64,000 nucleotides of DNA from Geranomyces variabilis (GCA_027603065.1 JADGJP010000050.1:1-64000); one strand, 5' to 3'; positions 23,601-34,908 are shown, counted from the stretch's first letter. Numbers and translations are program-made. Notes: generated by a model not told the origin, from the letters alone.

Positions 23601-24777
23601 GGTCTTCAGTCTCCCACGGCTGGACGAAATCCGGGATACGTAGATTCGACACGGTGAAACCCGTTAGACCGGCTTTCGGCTTTGACCCTTGTCCAACAGC
23701 GCCCTCGTCGCGAATCTCGCCTCCAGACCCCGTAGACGCGCCCGGAAATGGCGACACGGCCGTCGGGTGGTTATGCGTCTCGACTTTTGCGAGTGTGTGC
23801 AGCAGCTCCGTGTTGGTTGCGTACGCGAAACCTTTTGTCGGGTCAGCCGCAAACCGCACACCCTCCGGACCAGACAAAACCGCAGCATTATCCGAATACG
23901 CCGAAATAATATGCTCCGGATGCAACTTGTACGTGTTTTTGATCATCGCAAAGAGCGACGTGTCGCGGTCCTCGCCATCAATCGTCCACGACGCGCCAAA
24001 AATCTTGTGCCGACAGTGCTCCGAGTTGACCTGCGCAAACATCATCAGCTCAACGTCCGTAGGGTTTCGCGGCGCGCCGGTTTGCGGGTGGAGAAACGCT
24101 TGCACGAGGTATTCGATTTCGTCCTGCGCAAGCGCGAGACCCCAATCCTTGTTGGCTTTTGCGAGCACGGCTTGAGGGTTGCCGTCGGGCGATGCAGCGG
24201 CGGCGAGGAGGTCTACAGACTTTAGCGGCGCGGGAACCGTGCCTGTGATGAACAGAGCAGCCTCTTGCGGGACATGGTCGAGCACGGTCTGGGTCATGCG
24301 GTCGTGAATGGCATTCGCAAAGCCGGCATTCACGGTGATGGCCTTGCCGTCCGCAGTAGTAAAAACATACGCAATACCGCGCTCAATCCGGTTAACCAGC
24401 GGCCCCAGTCCACACGTCCGTGCAATATCAGTCGCCTTTGAAGACCATGGTGATATCGTGCCCTGGCGCGGTAGCACGAGCGCGAGATTTGGGATTGCCG
24501 GGCGCGCCGGGTCCGCGAGGCGTGCGACAGCGGCGTCAAGAACGGGGTTCGAGGAGGAAGATTCGGCAACTGGGCCGTAGCGCAGGAGCGAGTCGAGCGT
24601 GCGAGTTGCGTCACCGAGAGCGGTGGGCGAGAGGCCGTCCCACAGCGGACTTGTGTGGACGAAATGCACGTAGATGGCAGCAATGCTCTTCACGCGCGGT
24701 TCGTGGGTCTGCAGCGTAGCGAGCAGCTGAGCGAGCCGTTGGGCAGAGAGCGCAGGCGATGCCGGGAGCACGAGCAT
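20674..24777 (-). CDS. ADE6: Phosphoribosylformylglycinamidine synthase (FGAM synthase)
   Basis: Fourth step of purine synthesis: FGAR + glutamine + ATP gives FGAM, in the cytosol. Single exon of 1367 residues, close to the usual length of the large eukaryotic/proteobacterial enzyme. Domain order: N-terminal PurS-like part; linker with [16 protein letters not shown]; two PurM-like ATP-binding halves ([32 protein letters not shown]); C-terminal glutamine amidotransferase with [20 protein letters not shown], the nucleophile Cys in GICNGCQML (near residue 1195) and PHPERV. All look intact, so the gene is likely functional and essential for prototrophy. A TGACTC site lies about 125 bp upstream of the ATG. 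Confidence 0.97.
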   Translation of the reverse strand: MLVLPASPALSAQRLAQLLATLQTHEPRVKSIAAIYVHFVHTSPLWDGLSPTALGDATRTLDSLLRYGPVAESSSSNPVLDAAVARLADPARPAIPNLALVLPRQGTISPWSSKATDIARTCGLGPLVNRIERGIAYVFTTADGKAITVNAGFANAIHDRMTQTVLDHVPQEAALFITGTVPAPLKSVDLLAAAASPDGNPQAVLAKANKDWGLALAQDEIEYLVQAFLHPQTGAPRNPTDVELMMFAQVNSEHCRHKIFGASWTIDGEDRDTSLFAMIKNTYKLHPEHIISAYSDNAAVLSGPEGVRFAADPTKGFAYATNTELLHTLAKVETHNHPTAVSPFPGASTGSGGEIRDEGAVGQGSKPKAGLTGFTVSNLRIPDFVQPWETEDRGRPAHIASPLDIMIEAPLGGAAFNNEFGRPNLTGYFRTYEDRVATANGESEIRGYHKPIMVAGGLGSVRPMHVFKQKIQPGDKLIVLGGPSMLIGLGGGAASSMSSGQSSAELDFASVQRENPEMQRRAQQVIDTCNAFGAQTPIVAIHDVGAGGLSNALPEIVHDSDLGAVFQLRDVPCDDPRMSPMEIWCNESQERYVMAVRPVDLPRFEAICKRERCPYAVVGVATAEQTLKVEDSLLGSTPIDLPMSTLFGKPPKMHRTTTTVAAERVPFQMPLGAGLEDAAERVLSLPAVASKAFLITIGDRTVTGLVARDQMVGPWQVPVADVAVTFSSYEGHAGQAMAMGERTPSALVNPAASARMAVAESLTNLVAANVEKLDTVRLSANWMSAADHPGEGAALYAAVQAVGMDLCPKLGLTIPVGKDSMSMKQKWTDAKGEQKSVTSPLSLIITAYGPVADVRRTLTPQLRTTEKGDETVLLLVDLGCGKERLGGSCLAQVYNQVGHETPDVENVAALAAFWTAMQTLRRDNADTVLAYHDRSDGGLFATVLEMCFAGRVGASVDLSPLAGADPAAALFNEELGAVLQVRKADVARVVREFAAAGYPKQHLHVIGTVGKPASDEISFRWGGSVRLRGSRVAFHRRWAETSYRMQSLRDNPACAKSEYDALLNDADPGLAAHLTFDMTQAEKEFKAAINTVPDSRRPKVAILREQGVNSYAELAFAFHSAGFDAVDMHMTDILSGTTEALDGYVGLALPGGFSYGDVLGAGAGWAKSILLNTTARATFERFFAREDTFAIGICNGCQMLAALAPIVPGAGDTWPRFVRNESEQFEARVCVVEISLETDSLFFRGMEGSRIPIAVAHGEGRAQWVGGDGSNANANSKVVAARFVGNDGGAADAAYPANPNGSPGGVTAVTANGGRVLALMPHPERVVRDGANTWRDADVNGREWAPWMQMFWNARKWVAEREQQKLD

Positions 24778-25036
24778 TGCGATACAGAGAGCAGATGAGC
24801 GAGCGGGGAGAAAATAGCTTGGAAAGAAGGATGGGCGAGGATGCCCGGTTTGTGCTTGCAGGCGTTGTTAAAAAACAAAAAATCTCCTTAACAACAAAAA
24901 CGAGTCACACAAAAGCGAGACGCAGCTGTGCGACCGCCGTTTAACCACTTTCCGGCGTCCATCTCCACTTGCAATCTCTTCTCATCATCGTCATGCCCGC
25001 GCCAACCCGCTACATTCCCGATCCACGCCCGCTGTT
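24778..25036. other. Upstream region of FGAM synthase gene
   Basis: A/C-rich leader and promoter of the minus-strand purine gene. Contains the TGACTC site listed separately. No coding evidence. Confidence 0.45.
24902..24907 (-). promoter_or_regulatory. TGACTC motif (Gcn4/Bas1-like) upstream of FGAM synthase
   Basis: Reads TGACTC on the minus strand about 125 bp before the ADE6-type start. In budding yeast, Bas1 and Gcn4 bind this core in purine and amino-acid promoters. Use here is inferred from position only; a 6-mer occurs often by chance. Confidence 0.25.
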
Positions 25037-25290
25037 CAGCCATGCCCTTTGCTCCGCACACTGTCGTCGACTTTCTGGCCAGCGACATTTTCATTGATTG
25101 CTTTCACTCACGTCTCACAACTGCAAGACAGCAACTCAGCGACACTGTCAGCCGCGTTGGCACAAAAACGTTTCTGCGCCTCGCCCTCGTCTCTGGAGCC
25201 TCAAAACCGCACCTTACCAGCAGCTTCGATGGTCGCTCATGCATGTGCCGGCTGCATTTGTGAGGGGACACCTCTCAAACGAGTCACAAG
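25037..25290 (+). pseudogene. Frameshifted F-box-like relic
   Basis: One frame opens MPFAPHTVVDFLASDI and later FLRLALVSG. A second frame then continues SLKTAPYQQLRWSLM. Together these follow the F-box-like head of the intact gene at 26747 (SFLNLALACRSLKLAAYQRI), with at least one frameshift between the halves. No long continuation is found downstream. It is best read as a decayed member of a local F-box-like family. Confidence 0.35.
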
Positions 25291-26049
25291 TCCGATGAGC
25301 GAAAGTAAGAGCCATTTGGAAAGAATGCGCAAATTCAGTCATTAACAAGGATGCGATCCTAATCAACAACTATGAGCGAGTGAAGAGGGTTGAAGAATCT
25401 GTACTTAATTGAGGCATAGAGGAGAGCGGGTACTTCACCCGTCAAAGGATGTTGGCTGCGTAGCCTACCAGGTCAATGTCGGCTCAAGCTGATGATGAAT
25501 CCCACGCTCTTCCATTAAGACAGAACCACTTATCGGACCGTGTGCTCGTATCCACAGGTAGAGTTTTTCGAGCCACTCATGTCTCGGGCTTGGATGGGCC
25601 GTGGAAGCGCCAAGCGATTATTGTAGCATTGTCGCGTGGCCAGAGAGCGACGCCTCAGCTTTCCAGCTGTTGAGGTATATGAATAGGATTGAGCTAGCTT
25701 ATGACTTAGTATCGTTGTATGTGTATAAAGCACCTGTGTGCTCGCGTCCAGTTGAGCTTGGACGCGGCGATGTGCAAGCAAAACATTTAATGGGATGTCG
25801 TCAAGTGGCTCGAGTGCGACCACGGCGGTGTTAATTCTCATTGTATATGCTGACCATTTTTCGCTGTAAAACGCATGTCTTCTGGCGCGGTCACCATGAC
25901 TCATTGGAAGAGAGGAGCGGTCTTAGGGCTAGCCCATTCCTTTCTTCCCACACAACCACACCCCGTCTTACCGCCTCGGTCTCGGCGCCTGCGTTGTCGA
26001 TGCCGCTCGCCTTGCTTCTTTTCACTGTCTTTTCACAAAAGTCAAGGTG
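25291..26049. other. No supported gene
   Basis: About 760 bp between two F-box-like relics. Short frames on both strands (for example 25530-25904 minus) show no domain. It may include further unrecognisable relic sequence. Confidence 0.4.
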
Positions 26050-26520
26050 TCGGCGTTCAAGCTGCGTGAAACCATACCATACAGTGGCTGCCACATCCGG
26101 TCATTCAGCGCATCGTTGCCCTCCTCGCCAGCGACATTATTGTGATTCAACATGGAGTTCTTCGTGACGCTTGCGCTCTCGGGCAGAGCTTTTAAGATTA
26201 CTGTGAACGAGCTGATTTGTGGAGAACTAATGATTGCTCAGCTTGTTCATTTCATTGAGTGCTGCCGGGCAGAACCAGGGTCTTTATACAAGGTCTTCGC
26301 AGTCATCCAATATGCGTACGGCTCGATTCGCTTTGACATAAACGTCAACGACGTCGATGGCTGAAAGACACTTTTTGTTGGCCTCGATGGTGAGGTTTTC
26401 GTAAACCCGTCGTTAATCCTGGAGTGGTACCAAAGCGATGGCGGTGATTGCCCGCGCATCAAATTTTTGACTGTTCTGCCGCTCATCCTTTCCCTATATC
26501 ATTTACCTTGTGTATTGCAT
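26050..26520 (+). pseudogene. Second F-box-like relic
   Basis: One frame reads LPHPVIQRIVALLASDII, close to an F-box start and to the relic at 25037 (FLASDI). Coding-like text then moves to another frame: MEFFVTLALSGRAFKI, QYAYGSIRFDINVNDVDG, a TGA, then GLDGEVFVNPSLILEWYQSD. The mix of frames and the stop suggest decay of a gene related to its neighbours. The relation is inferred from short similarity only. Confidence 0.35.
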
Positions 26521-26746
26521 AACCAATTGAGAGAGCTAGCAAAAATTAGCGTTGTTCTGTAAATAAGAATTAAAAACATGGTGCTTGAAAGTACAAAAAT
26601 CTGCGGGCAGAGGATGGTGACTCACACTCACGAGACCGCTTTTTGACGTTCCCACGCTTTCCCGTCGCCCGCCTTCCTTGCTTCGTTGCCCGCAGTCCCT
26701 CGCTCAGACACATACCCGCCGATCCTTCCCGCCAGCCAATTACACC

Positions 26747-27508
26747 ATGCTCTCGATTGAATTCGCGCTAGTCCCTTCTTCCTCGCAAGACACGCCCGGG
26801 CCGCTCATCCGGCGTAAGAACATGATGCCCGACACAGTCGCACAAATCATAGTCAAGCTACTCGCTGCCCAAATAATCAAGAAAAAGCAATATTCGTCCT
26901 TCCTCAACCTCGCCCTAGCTTGCCGCAGTCTGAAACTAGCGGCGTACCAGCGCATTCGCCCGAAGCTGATGCAGCAGCAAGCCGAATGGGTCAAAGCTCA
27001 CTTCCCGCCGACCGAACATAGAAACGCTATAAGCAGCTTTTGCGATCTCTTTCACGTCACAGCCAACCCTTTGGTTGACCTCGACCCCTTCATCATCGCC
27101 TTATTCCCGTCCGCTAAGCTGCTCAAGCGGTGCCGACTGACTCAACTGGTTACGGGAATGGAGCCGGTTACAGTCACAGTCGGAAGCTCCCACAAGGACG
27201 ACGGGCTGTGGACCTGCACAGCGCACCACGGACGCTGGCTGAGGCGAGCAAAGAATCAGGAATGGCCTGCTTGGCTCATGAAAGACGCCTTGTTCCATCA
27301 GCTGAAGGAAGAGCCGCATATGATCCGCTGCCCTTATGCGGTGGTCCACTTTAATACCCACAACATAGGGTTCTTAGTTGAGGTTACATTCTTTGCCGCC
27401 GTGAGTGACGGTGGGCGCAAAATTGGGTGGAGACCGGCGGAGTGGATACGGACCGACGGCGAACGTTTTCCAGACGTTAACGTACCTGATTGGAGCGACT
27501 CGGATTGA
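26747..27508 (+). CDS. F-box-like protein of unknown function
   Basis: Single exon, 253 residues, from ATG 26747 (an earlier in-frame ATG at 26678 lies in leader-like sequence). Residues about 25-75 resemble an F-box: MMPDTVAQIIVKLLAAQI, then SFLNLALACRSLKLAAYQRI. This three-helix motif in related proteins binds Skp1 in SCF ubiquitin ligases. The rest (WLRRAKNQEWPAWLMKD, EVTFFAAVSDGGRKIGWRPA) is unlike known substrate-binding repeats. A Ser/Asp end (DWSDSD) closes the protein. It lies beside two decayed look-alikes, suggesting a family with local birth and death, as F-box families often show. The Skp1 link is inference. Confidence 0.55.
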   Translation: MLSIEFALVPSSSQDTPGPLIRRKNMMPDTVAQIIVKLLAAQIIKKKQYSSFLNLALACRSLKLAAYQRIRPKLMQQQAEWVKAHFPPTEHRNAISSFCDLFHVTANPLVDLDPFIIALFPSAKLLKRCRLTQLVTGMEPVTVTVGSSHKDDGLWTCTAHHGRWLRRAKNQEWPAWLMKDALFHQLKEEPHMIRCPYAVVHFNTHNIGFLVEVTFFAAVSDGGRKIGWRPAEWIRTDGERFPDVNVPDWSDSD

Positions 27509-28003
27509 GCCATCCTGTTCACGAAAGGCCGTCCCGCGTACCATTCCGAATCCGGCGCCGCGTATCACCTGTTTATAGACCTAGCGAAAAGGCCGTGTTC
27601 CATAGCGAAAATAAAAATCAGAATCGCCTGACAACCCCTGTTACGGTACCCTTGTCTGCTTCGTACATTTTGTGTTGTAGCGGCGAATGCGCCACTTTGA
27701 AGTCGGTCAGCAAATGTTGTTCTTTTACTCATTTTGAATTTCTGTTTTGAAAAGAAGAGGTCGAGGAATTGATTAACAGAGTTGTCACGCACCTAAAGAC
27801 CCTCTTTCGCTCGATGAGTTTGTGGGCGACTTCGCCCACACCGTCCCATGCGGCAAGGTAAAAAAAAATCACCTTGGCGCTCGGCGGCGAGAAATATTGA
27901 AAGAAATCAACAACTGGTGCGAGCGTTTCTTCGATGAGTCATATTTGGTCATAAAATGCGTGGATTTGCTACATATTTACAGAACACAGGTGCCTTTGTG
28001 TGC
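27509..28003. other. Intergenic, no supported gene
   Basis: Between the F-box-like gene and the end of the aldo/keto reductase gene. A 63-codon frame at 27822-28013 (EILKEINNWCERFFDESYLV) has coding-like text but no start context, domain or partner exon; it may be another relic. Confidence 0.4.
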
Positions 28004-29350
28004 TCAAATCTGAGGGATGGGGAACTGAGGCTGCTGGATCTTGCCACCATTGGTAAGAATCCAGTTGCTGGCCACTACACCGGTGCCGACAAAGTTGTGC
28101 GGGAACTAAAAACATAAAACAAGTTTTAGTGCTAGTGGCCAAGGCGCTCTTTTATCAGATGGTTTCAAAGACCCTTACGCCAATGTCAAAGTCTCCAGCC
28201 GATTCGATCTGCTTCACATGGTCGCTTGTGAGTTTCTCAACGAGTTCAATGCCCTTGATGTTGTCGAGTAAGTGCGACGCCTTCCGAGTTCCACTGTACA
28301 CGAATGGAAAACAATTGCTCAGTTTGGAAATACAAAAGCATGACTGCAATCTCGCAATAACAACTTACATGATAGGGAAGGTCTGCGGCTCCTTCTTGAT
28401 AACGTAGGCAATGCACACCTGCTGACGGGTAGCAGAAAGGTCCTTGGCGACCGCGTCAACAGCCTTAAGGACGGCGTCAAAGTTGCGAGGCGGCGGGCCC
28501 ATAGGTTCGCGTCCCTTGTCCTTGCTCTTTTCTTCCTCAGTCTTGGATCGTCCGCCAATCATCACGCTCCACGGCGCAAGCGCGAGGCCGAAGGCACGTG
28601 CCATGGGCAAGATGTCGCGCTCAAAGTCCCGCTCGGCTACGTTCCATTTGCCTTGGTAAACAACGAACTGAGCGAGCCCCTTTTCGCGAGCATAGGTGTT
28701 GGCAGCAGCGACCATCCACGCGGGCATGTCCGAAGCACCAAGGTACAAGACCTTGCCGGCGACGACCAGGTTGTTAAGGGAATGCATCATCTCGTGAATG
28801 TTGACAAGATAGTCGGGCCAGTGAACGTAGAGAATGTCAACGTATGTAGTATTGAGGTTCTTGAGTGAGCGTGCGATGGAGCCGTGAAGCGATTTGGCGC
28901 TGTTGCCGGTCGCGTTGATGGCAATCTTGACCTCTCCGGGCTTGACATATGTCGACGAGAATTTTGTGGCAAGAACGATCTCATCGCGGTTGTTGCGCTT
29001 CTTCATCCACTCGCCAATCCAGATCTCGGACTCGTTGTTCTGATAGTTGTTAGCTGCGCGAAGGTAAAAGAAAGAGCGTAGGAAAATTCAAAGGCGTGAG
29101 CGAACGACTTAAAATGCTTGAACCGCTGTCGGTCGTGGTCCTTACCAGTGTCGATAAAGTTGCCGCCGTTGTCAAAGAAGGTATCCATGATGGCAAAGGC
29201 CTCATCCTTCGAGCACTCGCCGAGACGCTCTTTCCAGGCGGTGCCAAAGGTCATTGCGCCGAGACATGCAGGGCTCACACGCACACCGGCCTTTGAGCTG
29301 AGGATCTTGTAGTGCTCAAGCGGGCCCTTGGGAGGTTCGGCAGCGTACAT
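28004..29350 (-). CDS. Aldo/keto reductase, aryl-alcohol dehydrogenase (AAD) type
   Basis: NADPH-dependent oxidoreductase. Exons (minus): 29350-29146, 29053-28369, 28293-28179, 28105-28004; 368 residues. The (beta/alpha)8 family marks are LGAMTFGTAWKE at the start, the catalytic Asp/Tyr region (NFIDTANNYQNNESEIWIGE), the Lys in IVLATKFS and the His in DILYVHWPDY. The NADPH-site text near the end is FPIIGTRKASHLLDNI. The sequence resembles fungal aryl-alcohol dehydrogenase and norsolorinic-acid-reductase-like enzymes, which reduce aromatic or small aldehydes. The natural substrate is unknown. No biosynthetic cluster surrounds it, so a detoxifying role is as likely as a secondary-metabolite one. 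Confidence 0.93.
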
Positions 29351-29816
29351 GATGTGTAGAAGTAGAAATGAAAGTGCGAGTGAAGGGGTGAGAGAAGCGC
29401 GAAACGGCGATGACCGGTGGTGACAATGGCCGCGCGCGACGTTGTTCGCTTTTTATACTGCACGCACACGCCGTCGGTGAGCGCATTCACCCGAGTAGCG
29501 ACACCACCACGCCCCTGCGCGTAACAAGGACCGTTCGCATCGCTCTTGTGCTCGGAAGTCCGGACCACGCGAGGGGGTGGGTTTGTAATATACCGGCAAT
29601 AGGGAAAAGGACGCTGCCTGCAGTGCAAATGGCCACGTTGTTTGTGTTCCTTTGCATGACGCGCGCGCCGGCGCGACCAAGATCCGTCCAAGATCCGTCA
29701 ATTTCGTCAGAAGACACCTCCGTCCCAAAACTACTGTAACTGCGCGCGCATCCAATGCCTATCGTCTGTCTTGCTTGCTTCTTTCCCCGTTGAGAATTTA
29801 GCAAATCCTTCTAAAC
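29351..29816. promoter_or_regulatory. Divergent upstream region, aldo/keto reductase and nucleoporin genes
   Basis: 466 bp between two start codons facing away from each other. CT-rich tract before the plus-strand ATG. No specific site is claimed and no gene is supported inside. Confidence 0.35.
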
Positions 29817-32800
29817 ATGGCGAGCAGCGCTGCTACCGATGGTGCGACCGCTGCCGGCGCTTCGGCCTCGTCCTCGTCCTCGCTGCTGCCGCCGCCGGGC
29901 TTCTGGCTGCACTCGCTGGCCCTGCATCCCGTCGCGGACCTCACCACCGACTCAACCGACCGCGAGCACGACTCGCTGCTGCTCGCCCCAGACGCAACGC
30001 TGCCAGACCTGTCGATAATCAATCCCGATCCAGCAGTCCACAAGCATGCGCTGGATGACGATGACGACGACGGTGATGGTGACGACGAGCACAACATTAA
30101 TGTTGCTCGGATTGATCTTGGCAGCACTCTACAGTACCTGCCATCACCACCCTCCCACCGCCGCGAATCCCTCATTGCTGTCTACGAGGGGCTTGCAGTC
30201 ATCTGTCTCAACGCGACAACATCGACCGCCACTGGCACCTCTTCCTCCACCTCCTCTTCCGCTCAATCAGCGCCACGACTCCGCCTTGTGAACCTCCGCC
30301 GCTGGAAAGGTCTCCTGGACGAGACAAATGACGACCTAGACGTCGCGCTCCAAGCTGCTGACTACAAAGAGCTTGACGTGCCAAACGTAAAGTTTCGGGT
30401 GAAGCAGATTGAGCTCAACACGACTGGCAGGCATTTGGCGCTTGTTGGGGACACCGACGTTGCGATCGTTGTGCTGCCGCGCGCGATTTGGTCCGACCAA
30501 AGGCACACAGAGGTCATCAAGGTTTCGTCGTGGCTGCTCGGGTTTAGGCGCTTTACACAGGTCGTAAAAGTCCAGTGGCATCCGCTGAGCGAAAAGCACG
30601 TTCACCTCATGGTGCTCTCTGTCGATGGCACACTCGGGTAGGCTAAGGACGAGATGCAGGGAAGCATTTTGAGGATATCCTAAACTAAACTCCTTCTTCA
30701 CCAGCTTGCATGACGTGACTGCGGGCCAAAACTCGCTGGAAAAGTCCTACTACTTTTTCGGCTCTTCACACGGATCAGCGCCGACAAATCGCAGCGGCAT
30801 GTTTGGGCCCGACCTTGACGAGGAGGACTTTGTGTCGTTTTGCACTGCGCGAAACGATGGAAAATGGGGCTCTATGACGGTTTATGGCGTAACGCGTAGC
30901 GGAGATTTGTATTCCTTGTGCCCGGTTGTACCAAAACGAAGGTGAGAGAACGCTTACAGTGTAGTGCCATACTTTGGCAAGGACAGCGGCTACGCTTTCA
31001 TTTTCTGGTTGTGGCTAAAATGTCCCTGCGCGCCTTGCCGCAGTATCATGACACAGGAGCGCTTGGAACAGATGCGGCGCGAGGCTCTCGCAACGCGGGC
31101 CGAGCAAGGCGCTCTCGGCGCATACTCGCAAACCCAAGCATACTGGCAGGCCACCATGATTGACGAACTCCTGCTCGAATCAAGACGCGCCTTGGAATCC
31201 CTACCGGGCGAGCCGCTCTCGCTAACGATACCGCGAACGGCAATCTCGCTTAAAACTAAAGCTCGTGGGCCGCACCTCTTCCGCCCGACCGCGGACGTTA
31301 GTGTGGATTTTGACGAGGCGTGTGACATCACGACGCTCTCGGCTGAGGTGCCGGGAACTGATGTTGTGGTTCTCTCGTTCCGGTCTGGGATGGTCCGCGT
31401 GTGCGTTGATGTGGAAGGGCCGAGGCCGTTGTGGCATATCGAAAAACAGGTAATGAAGGAAAAGCAAGCCAGTTGACGGGCCGTCAACATTTGGGTGCCC
31501 TTGGTACTCAACTTGATTTTATTATAGCCGATAAACGAAGAAGCAGCGTTACCAATACTACTTGTGGTTGAGGACATCGATTTGGGCTTGTCGCCGGACG
31601 CCAAGACCATACCCACGAGCTTGGTTCCGGACCCGCGACACGCCCATATTGTGTATGCATACCACGCGCACGGCGTCCACTGCATCAACGTCGAGCCGGT
31701 GCTTTGCGGATTGGAGACGCTGGCGGGATCTGCAGAGGCAAAAGAGGTTGTCGGTTCCAAGCTGCAAACGGAACTGGATCATGAGAATGGCAGCGAGGTG
31801 AACTTGTTGATTAGCACCGAAGGGGCTGGCGCGAGGTAAGTTAGTGAGGGAAAGCGGGGAGAAGGCCTGGGGGCAATCGACACTTCGTTTATTTGTACTT
31901 ACGTTGGCTTTTTTTTTCCTACTGTTTCTTGGCCCTTTCGTCGTACAGTGGCGATGCAGCCGTGATCGGCTTCGCAGTCATAACAGAAACGTCGCTGGGC
32001 TACAGCTACGTGCTCATGACTTCCTTGCCACAGCTGTACGGCGACGCGCTGGCCGTACCAATCAAATACCGCGGCGGAAGTGCATCATCAAGCGCAGCCC
32101 CAACAAAGACGACAACAGCGCCTGCCTCCAACACCACCACAACAGCATCTACGAGCTACGTTCCTGTTCTCGAGGCGCCGCTCTACCAGATTCCAGCTGT
32201 GATGCGCAAGCAGGCGCCGACGATCAAGCCGGAAGACGCGGCGGGGACTCTGCCGCTAAATGTGCCGCTGTCGAGCTTCTCGACCGCACCGCCGCTGCTG
32301 GCATTTTTTGAGCACATTAAGGCGCGAAGAGGCGATTTGCTGGATAGGCATTTTGCGGTGTTGGATTTGGAGCGGCGGTAAGACGGAAGACGTGACTTGG
32401 CGACCTCACATTGAGGCATCGACTTACGGGCGAATTTTGGTTTCCTCTCAGGGTTACGCACCAGCAAGTCGAGATGAAGAAACAGCAGAGCGCGCTGCAG
32501 CTCTGGGAGGACCTAATTGACAAACAAGCTGATGCGCAAATCGCAGCGCTGCAACATAAGCTGGAGGAACTACGTGTCAAAGAGTACCTGCACCGCAAGC
32601 GATTGGGCATCACATTACAGATCTTGATGGACGAGACGCAGCCGCTGACTGACGCGGAAAAGCGATGGATTAAAGAACTGGGCGCGCTGCAGCGTGCGTT
32701 TGATGACAAGATGCGGCCGTTTATGACCAAGGTAAAAGGGGAAACAAAAAAGAAAACGCGAATAGGTTGTAGAGTCGCAATGCTTATCAAGATTGGCGCA

Positions 32801-33143
32801 CACACAACAGATTGAGAGCCAACTGGCGGCGTTGCATGCGCGGCGGGACACGCTGCAGCGAGAGCGCAACGTGCAATACGCGTCGGCACGAGCACCAGAT
32901 CTCGGTGAACAGCAGCGCCGGCGCATCGATGCGGCTTTGAAACAAGAGTAAGTACCAAGTCCGCGAGGGGAGAGGGGCATCCAACCGGCTGTCTAACCCT
33001 CGGGTATTTTGCACTCCAGGTATGACTTGCTTGTAGTCGCCGTGCAGAAAGTGGAGCGACTCAAGGACGCGGCGCGCAAGGTGCAGCAGAGCCAGCGGTT
33101 GCATGGTGTGTTGAAGACGCTGCCGAAACAGCAGGCTGTTTGA
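29817..33143 (+). CDS. Nucleoporin of the NUP82/NUP88 type
   Basis: Structural subunit of the cytoplasmic side of the nuclear pore, where the family helps mRNA export. Exons: 29817-30637, 30705-30941, 31044-31449, 31528-31835, 31949-32377, 32452-32731, 32811-32947, 33020-33143; all phases fit; 913 residues. The N-terminal two-thirds is beta-propeller-like, with the NUP82/88-style KQIELNTTGRHLALVGD followed by VAIVVLPRAIW and VVKVQWHPLSEKHVHLMVLS. The C-terminal third is coiled coil (EMKKQQSALQLWEDLIDKQA through KVERLKDAARKVQQ), which in the family joins NUP62/NUP214 partners. Low-complexity insertions (Asp-rich at about 80, Ser/Thr-rich at 130 and 720) lie in loops. The call rests on domain order and short motifs rather than strong identity. 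Confidence 0.75.
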
Positions 33144-33589
33144 TGAACCGTATTGCACCCGCGACAGCGCGCAAGCAAATGGCGCCCTATCCGTCCAACT
33201 TCTCTCAAACCCCCCAAACCCCACTGTAAGATATATCACTAATGCCATTTTTGCTTGAGGGAGGGTTGAGGAATACAAGAAAACGATTCACAAACGATAC
33301 GTAGGATGTCCAAAGAAGGCGAAGAACCGGGAGGATTTTGTTATTTGTACAGGAAGGCCCAGGCCCGCGAAGCGATGGCATGGGTGGTGAACCCGAGAAG
33401 ACATGAGCGCGCCCGCACAGCTATATGTACAAGCCCTCTCTTTTCGCCGTAGATGGGCGAGAGGCGTATTGTGATTCGTCCGCGCTCTTCGCAGAGCTGT
33501 GTGTGGCGTGGGATAGATGGGTTGAAGGGAACTGAGAGCCGTCAGCGGACTGAGCCTGCAGCACTGACATTGTCGTTTGTCGTTCCAAA
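33144..33589. other. Convergent 3' region
   Basis: Between the nucleoporin stop (+) and the OST4 stop (-). Only 3' UTR-like sequence is seen. The frame at 33421-33639 (minus) overlaps the OST4 end in another frame and has no domain. Confidence 0.5.
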
Positions 33590-33703
33590 TTAAGCGCGTC
33601 GCGGAGTTCTGTTTGCCTCAATGTAGTGGTAGACGACAATGAGGCCGAAGACTAGGGCGCCGAGGGTGTTGACGGCGGCTGTGAGCTGGTTGTCGGTGAT
33701 CAT
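33590..33703 (-). CDS. OST4: Oligosaccharyltransferase subunit OST4 (37 residues)
   Basis: A mini-protein of the ER oligosaccharyltransferase complex, which moves the lipid-linked glycan to Asn residues. The subunit stabilises the contact between STT3 and OST3/6. The 37-residue frame starts MITDNQLTAAVNTLGALVFG and continues LIVVYHYIEAN. This matches the family layout: a Met-Ile-(S/T)-Asp start, one TM helix (about 9-28) and a short polar tail; yeast Ost4 is 36 residues. A longer open frame extends upstream to 33877, but homology begins exactly at this Met. It is divergent from the Sel1/MYND gene at 33912. Confidence 0.85.
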   Translation of the reverse strand: MITDNQLTAAVNTLGALVFGLIVVYHYIEANRTPRRA

Positions 33704-33911
33704 GGCGATGTGTGTATGTATGTGTGTGTGTGCGGGAAAGAACAGAGCGGTGACTTCATGTCTCTGGCAGCACGCGCCAGAACGGCGGATTCCTTTCACA
33801 AGTCTCACATCCACGCCATGGGAAGCAACGGCGGCACTCTCCTTTCGCCCGTTGGAGAGAGTCAAGACGGCCTTCACTCCAATCGTTCAAGACCAACACG
33901 CATCAGCAACC

Positions 33912-34895
33912 ATGCGACTACCAGAACGACTCATTCTCGAGCAGTGCACCGTTCAGGAGGTCTTTGATGCGACGGCCAAGCTCCTCCCTCCCCCTGACAT
34001 GCCCACGATACACGAGTTCGAGTACTTTTCAAAAAGTCTTTCCCGTTGCATCGGCGTCCGGTTGCCCGTCGAGCCTGTCGCGGCGACGGCGGGATCGTTC
34101 AATTTACCGGAATTTCAATCGAAAAAATTGCGCAACTGTGTGCCGACATATTCACTGCAGGAGCTTGAAGACGGAGCAGCAAACGCTAGTGAGGATCAGC
34201 GTCCGCGCTTCCAGCTCCTTCTTGCCGACTGTTTCATGCAAGAGTTGAAGGGCGCGGCGTTTGATCCAGAGCGCCCAAGCCGGCGACCCTCAGGCTTGCA
34301 TCGTAATGGCGCAAAACGCGTACACTGCCCTGCTTGGCGGCGACTATTCAGAGGGGCACCCGCCGGTGCCATGCATTGCACGTACCGCGGTTGAATACGC
34401 GGATTTGCAGGAAATGTGGTTTTGGTTAGAGGCGGCGGTGGAACGGGGATGGTGTGCCCGTTCTACCTTACCCGCGCTCAAGAGGCGAGACGTACCGGAT
34501 CGTGGAAGCTGTCCAAAAGAACGCTGACGATATTGAAAGAGCGCGACGCGGACGTGCAACGCCAGACAGCGCGTACAATGGCGCAGCCCACGCTAGGCTG
34601 CGCGCGTGCCGGCTGCGATATCCGCGTCAACGGTGCATCGCAACTAAAGAAGTGTGGCCGGTGCCGCGCAGTTGCATACTGCTCCGTCTGGTGCCAGAAA
34701 ATCGACTGGCGCGCGCGTCACAAGGCCGTCTGCACTCCCTGCCATGGCTCAGCATCAGCAACGACGTCTGATGCCACAGAGTCGGGAAAGGACCAGTCAA
34801 AAGAACCTTCTTCATGGCGGTGTGCTCTTCACCAGCTCCACCGTCAACGCGGACTTTCTGACCGGTTTTGGGTCCTTGTGGGCCACGGATTGTGA
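33912..34895 (+). CDS. Sel1/MYND zinc-finger protein with two apparent compensating frameshifts
   Basis: The reading frame from ATG 33912 (MRLPERLILEQCTVQEVFDA) shifts near 34255 (a TTT run) into a second frame reading LIQSAQAGDPQACIVMAQNA and WFWLEAAVERG, Sel1/TPR-like helices. Near 34445 (a GGGG run) it returns to the first frame. It then encodes a MYND zinc finger with all ligands: CARAGCDIRV, CGRCRAVAYCSVWCQ, then HKAVC. Both shifts lie in homopolymers and cancel out, so assembly error is as likely as real damage. MYND domains bind Pro-rich partners; Sel1 repeats are scaffolds. The stop is only 13 bp before the ATG of the RING-Smr gene, so the two could also be one gene with a further shift. 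Function unknown. Confidence 0.55.
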
Positions 34896-34908
34896 GAAGG
34901 TCATACAG

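Noticed and set aside
30942-30959. 18-nt GT...AG intron in the nucleoporin gene that would keep extra residues
   Set aside because: Far too short; the 102-nt intron 30942-31043 keeps the same phase and is normal in size.
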